Assembly: GCF_001984825.2 (NCBI RefSeq)
Contig: NZ_CP043318.1
Location: 1,302,001-1,366,000 of the forward strand
DNA length: 64,000 nt
Direction of reading: 5' to 3'
From: Enterobacter chengduensis
GTDB lineage: Bacteria > Pseudomonadota > Gammaproteobacteria > Enterobacterales > Enterobacteriaceae
A program made the position numbers and the translations under genes. Of the stretch, positions 33,099 through 43,467 are shown in pieces. The notes below the pieces were generated by a model. The model was not told the DNA's origin. It saw nothing but the letters and a program-made list of their open reading frames with translations, and searched no databases. Each line of letters opens with the position of its first letter. Positions within the stretch are counted from its first letter, which is position 1.

Positions 33099-33131
33099 AT
33101 GACGCACCGGATATACGTGCCGGTGCGTCAT
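33099..33131. terminator. Hairpin after ybbP
   Basis: A perfect 12-base stem ATGACGCACCGG/CCGGTGCGTCAT (33099-33110 and 33120-33131) is followed by GTTTAAAT. It separates ybbP from the porin promoter region. Confidence 0.75.
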
Positions 33132-33266
33132 GTTTAAATAGCACAAAGTGATAATACCCACTCATTTAGTAGCACAAAACATTAAAAACCCGTCCACACA
33201 GCCCGATTATTTCCAGTTAATATTCACGCGCTAAATATTTAGCAGCGTGTCTATTAAGGAAAAATA

Positions 33267-34412
33267 ATGACTATAAAAAAATCAGCGCTGGCGGCAACGA
33301 TCGGCGCGGCAGTGGCATTAACGACCTTCGCTTCTCAGGCGGAAATCACCGTTCTTAAGCAGGATCCGCAGGCGGGTAACCCGCTGAGCCGCCTGAACTT
33401 CACCGTTGGCGGCAGTATTCGTCCTCAGTTCCAGAACATGACCGGCGACGACGGTAAAAACAGCTACAAGCGTAACGGCTTTGACGGCGGTACCCGCTTC
33501 CGTTTCGCAGCAGACTACTACCTGTTTGATGACATCAGCTGGGTAAGCTACTACGAGCTGGGCGTGAACATTCCCGCGCAGTTTAACTGGGATAACCACT
33601 ACGCCGACGGCGCACACGACACCACGCGTCGTATGCTCTACACCGGCCTGAAGAGCGACACCTGGGGTACGCTGACCTTCGGTCAACAGAACAGCGTGTA
33701 CTATGATGTGGTGGGCGCGAAAACCGATATCTGGGACTACGACATGATCGGCCAGGCACCGGGCAACGGGATCAACGGCGACTACGACGGTTCTTACCGT
33801 TCACGCCAGATGCTGAAATACAAGAAAACCGTGGGCGATGCCGACATCTATGCATCCTACCTGTTTGAAGACAGCGAATACCTGCCGGGCAACGGCCTGC
33901 GCTACAAGCGTAAAGGCGGCGGCTCGCTGGGTCTGGACTACCACCTGACCGCCGATCTGACCTGGGGCGCCGCGTGGAACTACACCCGCGCCGACATGCG
34001 TAACCCGGACAACGGCGACAGCAAAACCTACGACCAGAACATCCTCGGTACCGCGCTGAGCTGGACGCCGGACAACTGGACCTTCTCCGCAGGCGGCGGC
34101 TGGTACCAGAACTTCCTGACCACCAAAAAAGTGTCTGTTAACGACTACTTCGCGGGCGACGCGTGGGGTATTGAGTACTTCGCAGGGTACAAATTCCCAA
34201 TCGGTCAGTACGCGGTGAAATCCATCCAGCCTTACTTCATGGGTGACCGTATTCAGTACGTAAATGGCCGTAACTACCAGCGCATTGATAACGGCGTGGG
34301 GATCAGCTTCCAGCTGGATTACGGTTTCCGCGTGGATTACGAACACGTGTTCACCTCCAGCACCGACAACCTGGGCGACATGAACCTGGTGCGTCTGCGT
34401 TACGACTTCTGA
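33267..34412 (+). CDS. Outer-membrane general porin (OmpC-like family)
   Basis: A 381-residue protein with signal peptide MTIKKSALAATIGAAVALTT ending SQA (about residue 25), then a beta-rich sequence with alternating aromatic residues and a terminal Phe (VRLRYDF), the outer-membrane targeting signature. Internal motifs LYTGLKSDTWGTLTFGQQNS and YYDVVGAKTDIWDYD resemble Gram-negative porin family members. It is not OmpC, OmpF or PhoE by sequence, so specificity is not assignable. It occupies the site of rhsD in E. coli K-12. The upstream gap is AT-rich with a good ribosome site (AAGGAAAA). Its stop directly abuts palindromic repeat locus 5. Confidence 0.85.
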   Translation: MTIKKSALAATIGAAVALTTFASQAEITVLKQDPQAGNPLSRLNFTVGGSIRPQFQNMTGDDGKNSYKRNGFDGGTRFRFAADYYLFDDISWVSYYELGVNIPAQFNWDNHYADGAHDTTRRMLYTGLKSDTWGTLTFGQQNSVYYDVVGAKTDIWDYDMIGQAPGNGINGDYDGSYRSRQMLKYKKTVGDADIYASYLFEDSEYLPGNGLRYKRKGGGSLGLDYHLTADLTWGAAWNYTRADMRNPDNGDSKTYDQNILGTALSWTPDNWTFSAGGGWYQNFLTTKKVSVNDYFAGDAWGIEYFAGYKFPIGQYAVKSIQPYFMGDRIQYVNGRNYQRIDNGVGISFQLDYGFRVDYEHVFTSSTDNLGDMNLVRLRYDF

Positions 34413-34447
34413 CCCTCACCCTAACCCTCTCCCTGAAAGGGAGAGGG
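34413..34447. repeat. Single palindromic repeat unit (locus 5), after the porin
   Basis: Core CCCTCACCCTAACCCTCTCC, loop TGAAA, then GGGAGAGGG. It begins on the base after the porin stop codon. Confidence 0.87.
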
Positions 34448-34466
34448 AACAGACGGGGAGAACATG

Positions 34467-34506
34467 TAGGCCGGGTAAGGCGTAGCCGCCACCCGGCTTT
34501 ATTTTT
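34467..34506. repeat. REP-type element acting as terminator between porin and mnmH
   Basis: A canonical enterobacterial REP-like palindrome: GCCGGGT (34470-34476), GGCGTAGCCGCC middle, ACCCGGC (34491-34497), followed by TTTATTTTT. It lies between convergent genes and could end the porin transcript. Confidence 0.8.
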
Positions 34507-35576
34507 CAGCGATCAAGCCACTCAGCAATCTCTTCGTACGTCCCGCGATACACAATCTTCTCCGCCTTTTTCTCCAGCTGATAGCCGTACATCGGGTCGT
34601 AATAGTCCTTTAACAGCGGCACAAGCCAGCTGAAGTGCGCGTCAGTGCTGCCAGTACGTTGCTGTTCCAGCAGCGCGGAATCTAACAGCGCGGTGAACTC
34701 AGCGTACCGCTGCAACCCCAGACGGCGGCGGATGGCGAACAGGCCGTGGTGCAGGTATGCGCTGTACTCTTTCCAGCCTGCTTCTTCACCGTAGGCCGCA
34801 GAAAAATCTGCCCACATATGGTCGAAGTACTCTTCGCGCAGGCGCTCAAGACGGACGTCAAACGGGTCCTCGACCACAACGATAGGGGCTTCAACCATGC
34901 GGTCGCGCAGGCACTCCGGCAGGTGGTTGGATCCAATCATCCGGCCCTCGTCCTCCAGCACCCAGCGCGCGGCATCTTTCTTCAACAGCTCGACCGCAAG
35001 GTAATTTTCAAAGCTGGCCTGGGAGAGCTGCGGCGTGAGCGTGCGGCCAAACGACGAACCGCGGTGGTGCGCCAGCCCTTCCAGATCGATACCCTGCGCG
35101 TGCTGCTTGACCAGCAGGGTTTTCCCGTTTCCGGTACAGCCGCCGATAAGCACCATCGGCTTTTGCGACTGCTCAATCGTCACCTGAATCGCCGTCTGGC
35201 GCAGGGCCTTATAGCCGCCGCGGATGAGCGGGTAGTCGACACCCGCCGCTTTTAGCCAGGCCTGCGAGATGTGCGAGCGCTGACCGCCGCGCGCGCAGTA
35301 GAGAAAGCCCTCAGGATGGGCCTGGCTGGCTTCGCGCCAGGCGTTGATGCGCGCCTCGCGCGTCTCGCCGCTCACCAGGCGGTGGCCGAGCGCCAGCGCG
35401 GCCTCGGGGCCCTGACGTTTGTAGCAGGTGCCGACGGCGGCGCGTTCGTCGTCGTTCATCAACGGCAGGTTAAGGGCGGCGGGCATCGCGCCCTGGGCAA
35501 ATTCGATCGGCGCGCGAACGTCGATTAAAGGGGTATCAGACGCGAGGATCGCGCGATAGTCCGTTCCATCGTTCAT
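34506..35576 (-). CDS. mnmH: MnmH (SelU/YbbB), tRNA 2-selenouridine synthase
   Basis: Replaces sulfur by selenium (via geranylated intermediate) at the wobble 2-thiouridine of certain tRNAs. The 356-residue protein has an N-terminal rhodanese domain with the catalytic Cys in [10 protein letters not shown], and a C-terminal P-loop domain [14 protein letters not shown] 35576 gives [20 protein letters not shown]; the longer ORF start is unsupported. Confidence 0.93.
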   Translation of the reverse strand: MNDGTDYRAILASDTPLIDVRAPIEFAQGAMPAALNLPLMNDDERAAVGTCYKRQGPEAALALGHRLVSGETREARINAWREASQAHPEGFLYCARGGQRSHISQAWLKAAGVDYPLIRGGYKALRQTAIQVTIEQSQKPMVLIGGCTGNGKTLLVKQHAQGIDLEGLAHHRGSSFGRTLTPQLSQASFENYLAVELLKKDAARWVLEDEGRMIGSNHLPECLRDRMVEAPIVVVEDPFDVRLERLREEYFDHMWADFSAAYGEEAGWKEYSAYLHHGLFAIRRRLGLQRYAEFTALLDSALLEQQRTGSTDAHFSWLVPLLKDYYDPMYGYQLEKKAEKIVYRGTYEEIAEWLDR

Positions 35577-35660
35577 GGTTATTCCAGAAGAAAACTCAGC
35601 AGCAATGGGCGGGGATTGTACGCCGGGGAAGGGGAAGGTCAACTCCCCGGCGCAGATGTC

Positions 35661-36728
35661 TTACTTAAGCTTTGACTGTGCCCAGACGATGCCGCTCGCG
35701 TATTCCGGCGGCAGGAGCGGGACCATCGCTTCCAGCGTGGCGCTCAGGCGGCCCGTGTCGCTGTCGTTCAGGTTCAGGTGGCCGACCTTACGACCCTCGC
35801 GCACCTCTTTGTCATACCAGTGCAGATGCACCAGCGGCAGCTTCAGCCAGTCGTAGTTCAGATCGGTCCCGATCAGGTTGATCATCACCGACGGGCTGTT
35901 CACCACCGGCTGCGGCAGCGGCAGGTCCGTAATGGCGCGCAGATGCAGTTCGAACTGGCTGATGGACGCGCCGTTTTGCGTCCAGTGGCCGCTGTTGTGC
36001 ACGCGCGGCGCCAGCTCGTTAATCAGCAGGCCGGACGGCGTAACGAAACACTCCATCGCCATCACGCCCACGTAGCCCAGTTCGTGCATGATGGCCGAGA
36101 GCATATCTTCCGCCTGCGCCTGCTGGTCAGCGTTGGCGTGCGGGAAGGCGACGCTGGTGCGCAGAATGCCGTCCTGATGCAGGTTATGCGTCAGCGGATA
36201 AAAGACGGTGTGCCCGTCGTGCCCGCGCGCGCCAACCAGCGACACTTCGCCGCTAAAGTTAATGCCCTGCTCAACGATGCACTCGCCGTAGCAGTCGTCC
36301 GGCAGTTCGGCAGTCTCGTTCGCGCGCAGACGCCACTGGCCGCGGCCGTCGTAACCGCCCACGCGGCGCTTCACGATTGCCAGCTCGCCCAGCATGGCGA
36401 AGACGTCGTTCCACTCGCGCTTGTCGGCCAGGAGCTGCCACGGCGCGGTCGGCAGGCCGAGCTTGTCGAACAGCTGCTTCTGCGTCAGACGGTCGGCAAT
36501 AATCGGGAACACGTCGCGGTTAACAAAGGCGTTATGACGCGCCAGCTCGCGCGTCAGGGCGGTTTCCGGCCAGCGTTCGATCTCGGCGGTGATCACGCTC
36601 TGGTGGAACGGTACCGCTTCCGGCTCGGCGTCCAGCCCGACGGGCCAGACGGCAATACCCAGCGGCTCGCCGGCCTGACGCAGCATGCGGCCTAGCTGGC
36701 CGTTACCGAGGACGCAAACCTGCTTCAT
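35661..36728 (-). CDS. purK: PurK, N5-carboxyaminoimidazole ribonucleotide synthetase
   Basis: ATP-grasp enzyme: AIR + ATP + bicarbonate to N5-CAIR in purine synthesis. The 355-residue protein has an N-terminal preATP domain ([20 protein letters not shown]), the grasp domain ([13 protein letters not shown]) and [13 protein letters not shown]. Its ATG overlaps the purE stop by 4 bases. Confidence 0.97.
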   Translation of the reverse strand: MKQVCVLGNGQLGRMLRQAGEPLGIAVWPVGLDAEPEAVPFHQSVITAEIERWPETALTRELARHNAFVNRDVFPIIADRLTQKQLFDKLGLPTAPWQLLADKREWNDVFAMLGELAIVKRRVGGYDGRGQWRLRANETAELPDDCYGECIVEQGINFSGEVSLVGARGHDGHTVFYPLTHNLHQDGILRTSVAFPHANADQQAQAEDMLSAIMHELGYVGVMAMECFVTPSGLLINELAPRVHNSGHWTQNGASISQFELHLRAITDLPLPQPVVNSPSVMINLIGTDLNYDWLKLPLVHLHWYDKEVREGRKVGHLNLNDSDTGRLSATLEAMVPLLPPEYASGIVWAQSKLK

Positions 36729-37234
36729 GCCGCACCCCGCGGGTCCGGGTTGTCCAGCACCTCGTCGGTCTGGGCTTTACGCCAGTCCGCCAGACGCTGG
36801 CGTAAGTCTTTATCGTGCGTCGCCAGAATCTGCGCCGCCAGCAGGGCTGCGTTTGCCGCACCCGCTTTACCAATCGCCAGCGTGCCGACGGGAATACCGC
36901 GCGGCATCTGGACGATAGAATAGAGGCTATCCACACCGCTTAACGCGGCGCTTTGTACCGGGACGCCGAGAACCGGCACCAGGGTTTTCGCGGCAATCAT
37001 GCCGGGCAGATGTGCTGCGCCGCCCGCACCGGCAACGATCACCTCATAGCCGTTCTCTTCGGCGCTTTCGGCGAAGCTGAACAGTTTGTCCGGGGTACGG
37101 TGCGCGGAGACCACTTCTACGTGGTGCGGAACATTCAGGATTTCAAAGATTTCGGCGGCGAACTGCATGGTGGCCCAGTCGCTTTTGGACCCCATCACGA
37201 TGGCGACACGCGCCGGATTATTGCGGGAAGACAT
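36725..37234 (-). CDS. purE: PurE, N5-CAIR mutase
   Basis: Converts N5-CAIR to 4-carboxy-AIR. The 169-residue protein has the conserved [12 protein letters not shown] (substrate loop), [11 protein letters not shown] with the catalytic His, and [13 protein letters not shown] 37234 restores the family length; a longer in-frame ORF reaches 37306, at the edge of the operator. First gene of the purEK operon, preceded by a PurR box. Confidence 0.97.
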   Translation of the reverse strand: MSSRNNPARVAIVMGSKSDWATMQFAAEIFEILNVPHHVEVVSAHRTPDKLFSFAESAEENGYEVIVAGAGGAAHLPGMIAAKTLVPVLGVPVQSAALSGVDSLYSIVQMPRGIPVGTLAIGKAGAANAALLAAQILATHDKDLRQRLADWRKAQTDEVLDNPDPRGAA

Positions 37235-37305
37235 GCGTCTTAAAACTCCTGTGGTGCGAAACACACTGCTTTCGAGGGCACAGAGAATAGCATGGAATAT
37301 CGGCA

Positions 37306-37321
37306 AGGAAAACGGTTGCGC
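37306..37321 (-). promoter_or_regulatory. PurR operator of purEK
   Basis: Minus-strand sequence GCGCAACCGTTTTCCT lies about 72 bases upstream of purE. It matches the PurR consensus ACGCAAACGTTTTCNT at most positions and is nearly the E. coli purE operator. Confidence 0.88.
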
Positions 37322-37352
37322 GGTTAAAGACGCCGCAAAATCGCGCGGATAA

Positions 37353-38075
37353 TCAGAACGGAAAAGCGATAAGTTCGACGCCGCCGGGCGTGACTTTCAC
37401 CATCGAACCTTCGCTGTGCCACGCGCCTAATACCACACGGTGTGCGGGCTGGCCGTTGGCGATAAGGGTATGTACGTCAGGACGATGGGTATGGCCGTGG
37501 ATCAGCCACTGAACGCGGTGCTTTTCCATGACGTCCACCACGGCCTGCGGGTTCACGTCCATGATGGTCATGGATTTGCTGCTGTTGGCGGCTTTACTGC
37601 CCGCACGCATTCTGGCGGCGATACGGTTGCGAATAAACAGCGGCAGGGCAAGGAACACCTTCTGGATCCACGGGGTGTGGACCTTGGCGCGAAACGCCTG
37701 GTAGCCGGTATCGTCAGTGCAGAGCGTGTCGCCGTGCACGATCAGGACCTTGCGGCCATAGAGGTCGAGCACCTGCTCTTCCGGCAGCAGCGTCATGCCG
37801 CTTTCGCGGGCGTAGCGCTTGCCGATCAGGAAATCGCGGTTGCCGTGAATGAAGTAGCAGGGAACGCCGGACTCAACCAGCGCCTTTATAGCGGAGGCCA
37901 TTTCGCGGTGCAGCGGGTTAGGGTCGTCGTCGCCAATCCAGGCTTCAAAGAGGTCGCCGAGGATGTACAGCGCGTCGGCGCTTTTCGCTTCACCGCGTAA
38001 AAAACGCAGAAAACCGGCGGTAATCGCCGGTTCTTCTGTTTGCAGATGCAGATCCGCAATAAAGAGTGTCGCCAC
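37353..38075 (-). CDS. lpxH: LpxH, UDP-2,3-diacylglucosamine hydrolase
   Basis: Peripheral membrane metallophosphoesterase that makes lipid X in lipid A synthesis. The 240-residue protein has metal-site motifs [26 protein letters not shown] and HGHTHRPD. It starts 3 bases after the ppiB stop on the same strand; the ppiB-lpxH operon order is as in E. coli. Confidence 0.96.
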   Translation of the reverse strand: MATLFIADLHLQTEEPAITAGFLRFLRGEAKSADALYILGDLFEAWIGDDDPNPLHREMASAIKALVESGVPCYFIHGNRDFLIGKRYARESGMTLLPEEQVLDLYGRKVLIVHGDTLCTDDTGYQAFRAKVHTPWIQKVFLALPLFIRNRIAARMRAGSKAANSSKSMTIMDVNPQAVVDVMEKHRVQWLIHGHTHRPDVHTLIANGQPAHRVVLGAWHSEGSMVKVTPGGVELIAFPF

Positions 38076-38078
38076 GAA

Positions 38079-38573
38079 TTACTCGCTGACGGTCACGCTT
38101 GTAATCACAACGTCTTCTTTAGGAACGTCCTGATGCATGCCGCTGCGGCCGGTAGAGACGGCTTTGATCTTGTCGACCACGTCCATACCTTCAACCACTT
38201 CTGCGAATACGCAGTAGCCCCAACCCTGCAGGCTTTCGCCGGAGAAGTTAAGGAAGTCGTTGTCAGCCACGTTGATGAAGAACTGCGCGGTCGCTGAGTG
38301 AGGCGCCTGAGTACGGGCCATCGCCAGGGTACCACGGGTGTTTTTCAGGCCGTTGTTGGCTTCGTTTTTGATCGCTTCTTTGGTCGCTTTCTGGTTCATG
38401 CCAGGTTCGAAACCGCCGCCCTGGATCATAAAGCCGTTGATCACGCGGTGGAAAATGGTGTTGTTGTAGAAACCTTCGCGGCAGTAGTCCAGGAAGTTTT
38501 TAACTGTTTCAGGCGCTTTGTCATCAAAGGTTTTGATTACGATATCGCCATGATTAGTGTGGAAAGTAACCAT
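38079..38573 (-). CDS. ppiB: PpiB, cytosolic cyclophilin-type peptidyl-prolyl isomerase
   Basis: The 164-residue protein has no signal peptide ([20 protein letters not shown]), distinguishing it from periplasmic PpiA. Cyclophilin motifs are [13 protein letters not shown] and a [16 protein letters not shown] region. A small hairpin GACCCG/CGGGTC (38606-38621) lies in its upstream region. Confidence 0.96.
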   Translation of the reverse strand: MVTFHTNHGDIVIKTFDDKAPETVKNFLDYCREGFYNNTIFHRVINGFMIQGGGFEPGMNQKATKEAIKNEANNGLKNTRGTLAMARTQAPHSATAQFFINVADNDFLNFSGESLQGWGYCVFAEVVEGMDVVDKIKAVSTGRSGMHQDVPKEDVVITSVTVSE

Positions 38574-38747
38574 TTTTGCATCCTGTTCCGTTATTGTGGT
38601 ACGTCGACCCGCCTTCGGGTCATCTATAGGGGCCTGTTATAGCATAACCACAGGATGCGATCACCTTGCATTGTGTGCTGCTTCGGGTTTGAATTACGGG
38701 TAGAATAGCCGGTTTTCAACCACACACGTGTTTACATGGAATCTTCG

Positions 38748-40133
38748 ATGTTAAAAATCTTTAATACAATGACGCGCCAAAAAGAGGAATTTAAACCTAT
38801 CCATGCCGGGGAAGTCGGCATGTACGTGTGTGGTATTACGGTTTACGATCTCTGTCACATTGGCCATGGCCGTACCTTTGTCGCCTTCGACGTGGTGTCG
38901 CGCTACCTGCGTTTTTTGGGCTATACCCTGAAATACGTGCGTAATATCACCGACATCGACGACAAAATCATCAAGCGCGCTAATGAAAACGGCGAAAGCT
39001 TCGTTGCGCTGGTGGATCGCATGATCGTCGAAATGCACAAAGATTTTGACGCCCTGAATATTCAGCGTCCGGACAGCGAGCCGCGCGCAACTCACCATAT
39101 TCACGAAATTATCGAGATCACCGAAAAGCTGATCGCACGCGGTCACGCCTACGTTGCGGATAACGGCGACGTGATGTTCTCGGTGCCGACGGACCCAACC
39201 TACGGCGCGCTTTCCCGTCAGGATCTGGACCAGCTCCAGGCCGGCGCGCGCGTTGACGTGGTTGACGTGAAGCGTAACCCGATGGACTTTGTGCTGTGGA
39301 AAATGTCGAAAGAGGGTGAACCAAGCTGGCCATCCCCGTGGGGCGAAGGCCGTCCGGGCTGGCACATTGAATGTTCCGCCATGAACTGCAAACAGCTGGG
39401 CAAACATTTCGACATTCACGGCGGCGGTTCAGACCTGATGTTCCCGCACCACGAAAACGAAATCGCCCAGTCCACCTGCGCCCACGGCGGCGAATACGTG
39501 AACTACTGGATGCACTCCGGGATGGTGATGGTTGACCGCGAGAAGATGTCGAAATCGCTGGGTAACTTCTTCACCGTGCGCGACGTGCTGAAATATTACG
39601 ACGCGGAAACCGTGCGCTACTTCCTGATGTCCGGCCACTATCGCAGCCAGCTGAACTACAGCGAAGAGAACCTGAAGCAGGCCCGCTCGGCGCTGGAGCG
39701 TCTGTACACCGCGCTGCGCGGTACCGACAGGTCTGTTCCTGCGGCTGGCGGCGAGGCGTTCGAAGCGCGCTTCATTGAGGTGATGAACGACGACTTCAAC
39801 ACCCCGGAAGCGTACTCCGTGCTGTTTGACATGGCGCGCGAAGTGAACCGCCTGAAGTCAGAAGATATGGCCGCGGCGAATGCCCTGGCGTCCCATCTGC
39901 GTAAGCTCTCCTCCGTGCTCGGCCTGCTGGAGCAGGAGCCGGACGTGTTCCTGCAGAGCGGTGCGCAGGCGGACGACGGCGAAGTGGCGGAGATTGAAGC
40001 GTTGATCAAGGCGCGTCTGGAAGCGCGTCAGGCGAAAGACTGGGCGGCGGCAGATGCGGCGCGTAACCGTCTGACCGAGATGGGGATTATTCTGGAAGAC
40101 GGCCCGCAGGGCACCACCTGGCGCCGTAAGTAA
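38748..40133 (+). CDS. cysS: Cysteinyl-tRNA synthetase
   Basis: Class I synthetase that charges tRNA(Cys). The 461-residue protein has zinc/active-site Cys in [14 protein letters not shown] motif (CHIGHGRT), a zinc ligand region ECSAMNC, and KMSKS ([12 protein letters not shown]). I chose ATG 38748 ([14 protein letters not shown]), matching E. coli; ATG 38736 would add 4 residues. It is followed by palindromic repeat locus 6. Confidence 0.97.
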   Translation: MLKIFNTMTRQKEEFKPIHAGEVGMYVCGITVYDLCHIGHGRTFVAFDVVSRYLRFLGYTLKYVRNITDIDDKIIKRANENGESFVALVDRMIVEMHKDFDALNIQRPDSEPRATHHIHEIIEITEKLIARGHAYVADNGDVMFSVPTDPTYGALSRQDLDQLQAGARVDVVDVKRNPMDFVLWKMSKEGEPSWPSPWGEGRPGWHIECSAMNCKQLGKHFDIHGGGSDLMFPHHENEIAQSTCAHGGEYVNYWMHSGMVMVDREKMSKSLGNFFTVRDVLKYYDAETVRYFLMSGHYRSQLNYSEENLKQARSALERLYTALRGTDRSVPAAGGEAFEARFIEVMNDDFNTPEAYSVLFDMAREVNRLKSEDMAAANALASHLRKLSSVLGLLEQEPDVFLQSGAQADDGEVAEIEALIKARLEARQAKDWAAADAARNRLTEMGIILEDGPQGTTWRRK

Positions 40134-40138
40134 TTTTT

Positions 40139-40219
40139 CCCTCACCCTAACCCTCTCCCAAAGGGAGAGGGAATTGTTAGGTTTTCTCCCTCTCCCCGTG
40201 GGAGAGGGCCGGGTGAGGG
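40139..40219. repeat. Paired palindromic repeat (locus 6), between cysS and ybcI
   Basis: Unit 1 (40139-40171) begins CCCTCACCCTAACCCTCTCC. Inverted unit 2 (40188-40219) ends CCGGGTGAGGG. It fills the gap between the convergent genes and ends 2 bases from the ybcI stop. Confidence 0.9.
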
Positions 40220-40221
40220 CA

Positions 40222-40749
40222 TCAGCGCGCACGCATTCTCCACCACAGCAACCCCATCAGCACCACCCCCGGCAGCCACACCCACATCAGTTCAGAGAGA
40301 ATGGCCTGATGTCCGTACGGCGTGGCGTAGCGTGAGAGCGCAAACGGCGCGACCTTTATCACCTGCCACGGCGCAAAGAAGCGTTCATCAGACCACGGCC
40401 ACAGCCAGCCGACGCCTTTCCCGCCGGTCGTCACGGAATCCAGCAGGCTGTGCGACAGCAGTGACACGGTTAAAAACAGCCAGCAGCGCGTCAGGCTGGC
40501 CCTGAACCATCGTCGTCCAGTCAGCACGCACAGTATCGGCACCACAAAGGCAAACAGCAGGGAGTGGGTAAACCCGCGATGGCCGAAAACGTTGCCGTAC
40601 GCCACGCCGAACTTGAACGCCAGCACGTCGGCGTCCGGCAGCATGGCGAGGACAATCCCGGCAAACAGCAGGCGGGGAGGAATAACTTTGGTTCCCAGGC
40701 CTAAGCCCAGACAAAGCGGAACGGCAGCGTGCGTAATAACGGTAGGCAT
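40222..40749 (-). CDS. ybcI: YbcI, DUF457 (YdjM-like) membrane protein
   Basis: A 175-residue membrane protein of the YdjM/DUF457 hydrolase-like family. The conserved HRGFTHSLLFAF, LPDADV and SHSLLDSVTTGGKGVGWLWP (Asp/His pattern of a membrane-bound metal hydrolase) are visible. Function is unproven. ATG 40749 gives MPTVITHAAVPLCLG, matching E. coli; upstream in-frame starts are ignored. Confidence 0.92.
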   Translation of the reverse strand: MPTVITHAAVPLCLGLGLGTKVIPPRLLFAGIVLAMLPDADVLAFKFGVAYGNVFGHRGFTHSLLFAFVVPILCVLTGRRWFRASLTRCWLFLTVSLLSHSLLDSVTTGGKGVGWLWPWSDERFFAPWQVIKVAPFALSRYATPYGHQAILSELMWVWLPGVVLMGLLWWRMRAR

Positions 40750-40822
40750 TGTCATTATCCATGGCAAATCATGGAAATATAGCAGTAATCCCGCGCCAGC
40801 AGACCTGTGCTAAATTCTGATT

Positions 40823-41839
40823 TTACGCCGACTCGCGTGCAATAAGCTGCCCGGAAAGGGTAATGCGCTGGGTTTGCAGATCCGGCTCTTTCAGCTTGCG
40901 GATAATCAGCCCCGCCGCCTGACGCCCGGTTTCATCGCTCGCTGAGGAGACGTAGGTAAACGACGGTGAGGTGAGGTTAACGTGGAGCATATCTTCAAAA
41001 CCGACCAGCGCGACCTGCTGGGTCAGAAACACATCCTTTCCCACCGTGCGCCCCACCTGATGAATGCCGGAAATCGAGCCGATCATGGCGTCCGGCGAAT
41101 GGCAGAGCAGGGCGGTGATGGTGTTGTTTTTCTCAAGCAGCTGACGCGTTGCCATCGCCGCCGCCTGCGTATCGTCGGTGCAGGCGGGGGACGATTCGTC
41201 ACGCCAGACCAGCCCGCTTTGCGTCATGGCGCTGCGAAAACCGAGCAGGCGTTGCTCGCGAATAAGACAGCCGTCGCGTCCGCCAATATAGGCGATATTG
41301 CGGTGTCCCCGCTCAATAAGATAGCGCGCGGCCAGGTTGGCGGCCTGGCGGTTATCGCGCATCACCAGATTACATTTTTCATCCAGCAGCGACTGGGAAA
41401 CCGCCACCAGCGGCAGCGGGCAGTGGCGAATGTGCTCTGGCAGCGTTGAGGTGCGGGTGTCGGACGCCAGGTAGATGACCCCGGCCACGCCCTGCTGCTT
41501 AAACGAGAGCAGGGTGCGTTCGAGATAGTCACGGTCGTTCAGGGGCTGACCGAGAAACACCATATAACCCTGCTTCTCCAGCTCCTGAACGATGCTCGCC
41601 ATCACTTTGATAGAGAAGCTGTCGCTGAAGTCCCGCAGGATCAGGCCGATTAAATTAGAGGTGTTGGCGCGAAGGTTGGCAGCGGCGACGTTATGAACAT
41701 AGCCCAGCGTATTGATGGCAGCGTTGACCTTCCCGATCGTTGCCTCTGAGATTTTCCCTTTCTGGCGCAGCACCAGCGAGACGGTGGAAACCGACACGCC
41801 CGCGTGCTTTGCGACATCAATAATGCTGACTTTCTTCAA
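40823..41839 (-). CDS. LacI-family repressor (MalI-like)
   Basis: A 338-residue repressor: N-terminal HTH VSIIDVAKHAGVSVSTVSLV with hinge NVAAANLRANTSNLIGLI, and a periplasmic-binding-like effector domain. Overall pattern resembles E. coli MalI (VSVSTVSLVL, NAAI, ARxLIExGHRNIAYIGG), but the sequences are clearly different proteins. It lies 83 bases downstream of the PTS gene on the same strand, behind a terminator-like hairpin. It most likely represses the PTS gene through the palindrome at 43481. The effector is unknown. Confidence 0.85.
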   Translation of the reverse strand: MKKVSIIDVAKHAGVSVSTVSLVLRQKGKISEATIGKVNAAINTLGYVHNVAAANLRANTSNLIGLILRDFSDSFSIKVMASIVQELEKQGYMVFLGQPLNDRDYLERTLLSFKQQGVAGVIYLASDTRTSTLPEHIRHCPLPLVAVSQSLLDEKCNLVMRDNRQAANLAARYLIERGHRNIAYIGGRDGCLIREQRLLGFRSAMTQSGLVWRDESSPACTDDTQAAAMATRQLLEKNNTITALLCHSPDAMIGSISGIHQVGRTVGKDVFLTQQVALVGFEDMLHVNLTSPSFTYVSSASDETGRQAAGLIIRKLKEPDLQTQRITLSGQLIARESA

Positions 41840-41878
41840 AACCGCTCCTTGAAATTTGCCGATTATCAGCCAGATAAA

Positions 41879-41907
41879 ACACGTCTCCCAGCGTACAGGA
41901 GACGTGT
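41879..41907 (-). terminator. Terminator between the PTS gene and the LacI-family gene
   Basis: Stem ACACGTCTCC/GGAGACGTGT (41879-41888 and 41898-41907) with a 9-base loop is followed on the minus strand by TTTATC. It is 15 bases past the PTS stop, so the regulator would be made by read-through or from its own promoter. Confidence 0.75.
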
Positions 41908-41922
41908 CGTTCAGGCATCTTA

Positions 41923-43422
41923 TTATTTGCCGATCATGGTGGACATGGTCTGGGCGATAAACTGTGCTCTGGCACCAAAAATCACCTGAATACCGTTGTC
42001 GCCGACGAAGACCACGCCGCGCGCGCCGAGCCCGTTCAGGCCGTCTTTATCGACCGCCTCACTTTTTGACACTTCCAGGCGAAGGCGGGTGATGCAGGCG
42101 CCGACGGAGTCGATGTTATGCGCCCCGCCCAGCAGGGTGATGATCTCGGTCGCGAGTTCGGAGTCCGATTTCTCATCCGCGTTGGCGGTCACTTCCGTAC
42201 GGCCCGGCGTCTTCACGTCGAAGCGACGGATCACGAAGCGGAACGTAAAGTAGTAGATCAGCCCCATCGGGATGCCGATGATAATGGCGTTCAGGAAGTT
42301 GGTCTGGTAACCGTTAAAGGACGGCAGGATCCCGAACGACAGGTAGTCGATAAAGCCCGCCGAGAACGACTTGGCGATATGCGCATGCATCAGATACATG
42401 GTCATGTAGGCCAGACCCGCCATGATGGCGTTAAAGACGTACAGAATCGGCGCCACGAAGATAAAGGTGAACTCAACCGGTTCGGTGATCCCCGTCAGGA
42501 AGCAGGTGAGCGCCGCGGAGAACAGGATGCCGGCCGCGATTTTCTTATTCTTCGTGTGGGCTTCGTGATACATCGCCAGGCACGCGGCGGGCAGCGCGAA
42601 CAGCATCAGCGGGAATTCACCCTGCATGAACTTACCGGCGTTCTGGTAGGTATCGCTGCTGAAGGATTTCACACCTTCTTCCAGCATCTTGAACCAGATG
42701 GTCTGGTCGCCGTGGATCACCTGGCCCGCCTGGGTGGTGTAATCCCCGAACGAATACCAGAACGACGGATACCAGATATGGTGCAGACCGAGCGGAATCA
42801 GCGCGCGCTCCACCAGGCCAAAGATAAAGGTCGACGCCGCCTGATTATCGCCGTTAACCACCACGGAGAGCGCGTCGATACCGGCCTGAATATGCTGCCA
42901 GACGTACGGCAGCAGCAACCCCATCAGGAACGACAGAAACGCCGTTGCAATCGCCACGAAGCGCTTTCCGGAGAAGAAGCCGAGGAACTCCGGCAGCTGC
43001 ATGGTGTGGAAGCGGTTATAGCACCAGGCCGCGAGGATACCGCAGATCAGGCCGCCGAAGACGCCCATCTGCAGCGTCGGGATGCCGACCACCATGGCGT
43101 ATTTTCCGCCCTGAGAGGCCATTTCCGGCGTGATGCTCAGCACGGTGCTGATGGTGATATTGGTGACAAAGACCGAGACCGCTGCAGAGAGCGCAGCAAT
43201 GCCGGACTCTGACGCCAGGCCTACGGCAGAGCCAATGGCAAACAGCATCGGCAGGTTATCAAAGATCACCCCGCCCGCGTTCATCATCAGCGGCAGATGA
43301 AACTTATCGCCGAAGGCCAGCAGCAGGCCCGCAGCGGGAAGCAGTGAAATTGGCAGCATTAAGGCGCGACCAATCATCGATAACTTAGACAGCGATTTAA
43401 CAAACCCTGATATCAGACTCAT
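41923..43422 (-). CDS. PTS permease EIICB, glucose/maltose (MalX-like) family
   Basis: Phosphotransferase-system sugar transporter. The 499-residue protein has an N-terminal EIIC membrane domain (about 1-395; LMLPISLLPAAGLLLAFG, IPLGLHHIWYPSFW, FLTGITEPVEFTFIF) and a C-terminal EIIB domain with the phosphocysteine motif GACITRLRLEV. There is no EIIA domain, so it would depend on a shared EIIA such as Crr. It is related to PtsG, NagE and MalX; the exact sugar cannot be inferred. It is controlled by the adjacent LacI-family regulator and absent from this position in E. coli K-12, where ybcI is followed by ybcJ. Confidence 0.9.
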   Translation of the reverse strand: MSLISGFVKSLSKLSMIGRALMLPISLLPAAGLLLAFGDKFHLPLMMNAGGVIFDNLPMLFAIGSAVGLASESGIAALSAAVSVFVTNITISTVLSITPEMASQGGKYAMVVGIPTLQMGVFGGLICGILAAWCYNRFHTMQLPEFLGFFSGKRFVAIATAFLSFLMGLLLPYVWQHIQAGIDALSVVVNGDNQAASTFIFGLVERALIPLGLHHIWYPSFWYSFGDYTTQAGQVIHGDQTIWFKMLEEGVKSFSSDTYQNAGKFMQGEFPLMLFALPAACLAMYHEAHTKNKKIAAGILFSAALTCFLTGITEPVEFTFIFVAPILYVFNAIMAGLAYMTMYLMHAHIAKSFSAGFIDYLSFGILPSFNGYQTNFLNAIIIGIPMGLIYYFTFRFVIRRFDVKTPGRTEVTANADEKSDSELATEIITLLGGAHNIDSVGACITRLRLEVSKSEAVDKDGLNGLGARGVVFVGDNGIQVIFGARAQFIAQTMSTMIGK

Positions 43423-43467
43423 GCTGATTTCCCCCGAGTAGCGCTTTTTTTGGCGCTGTTATTGTAA

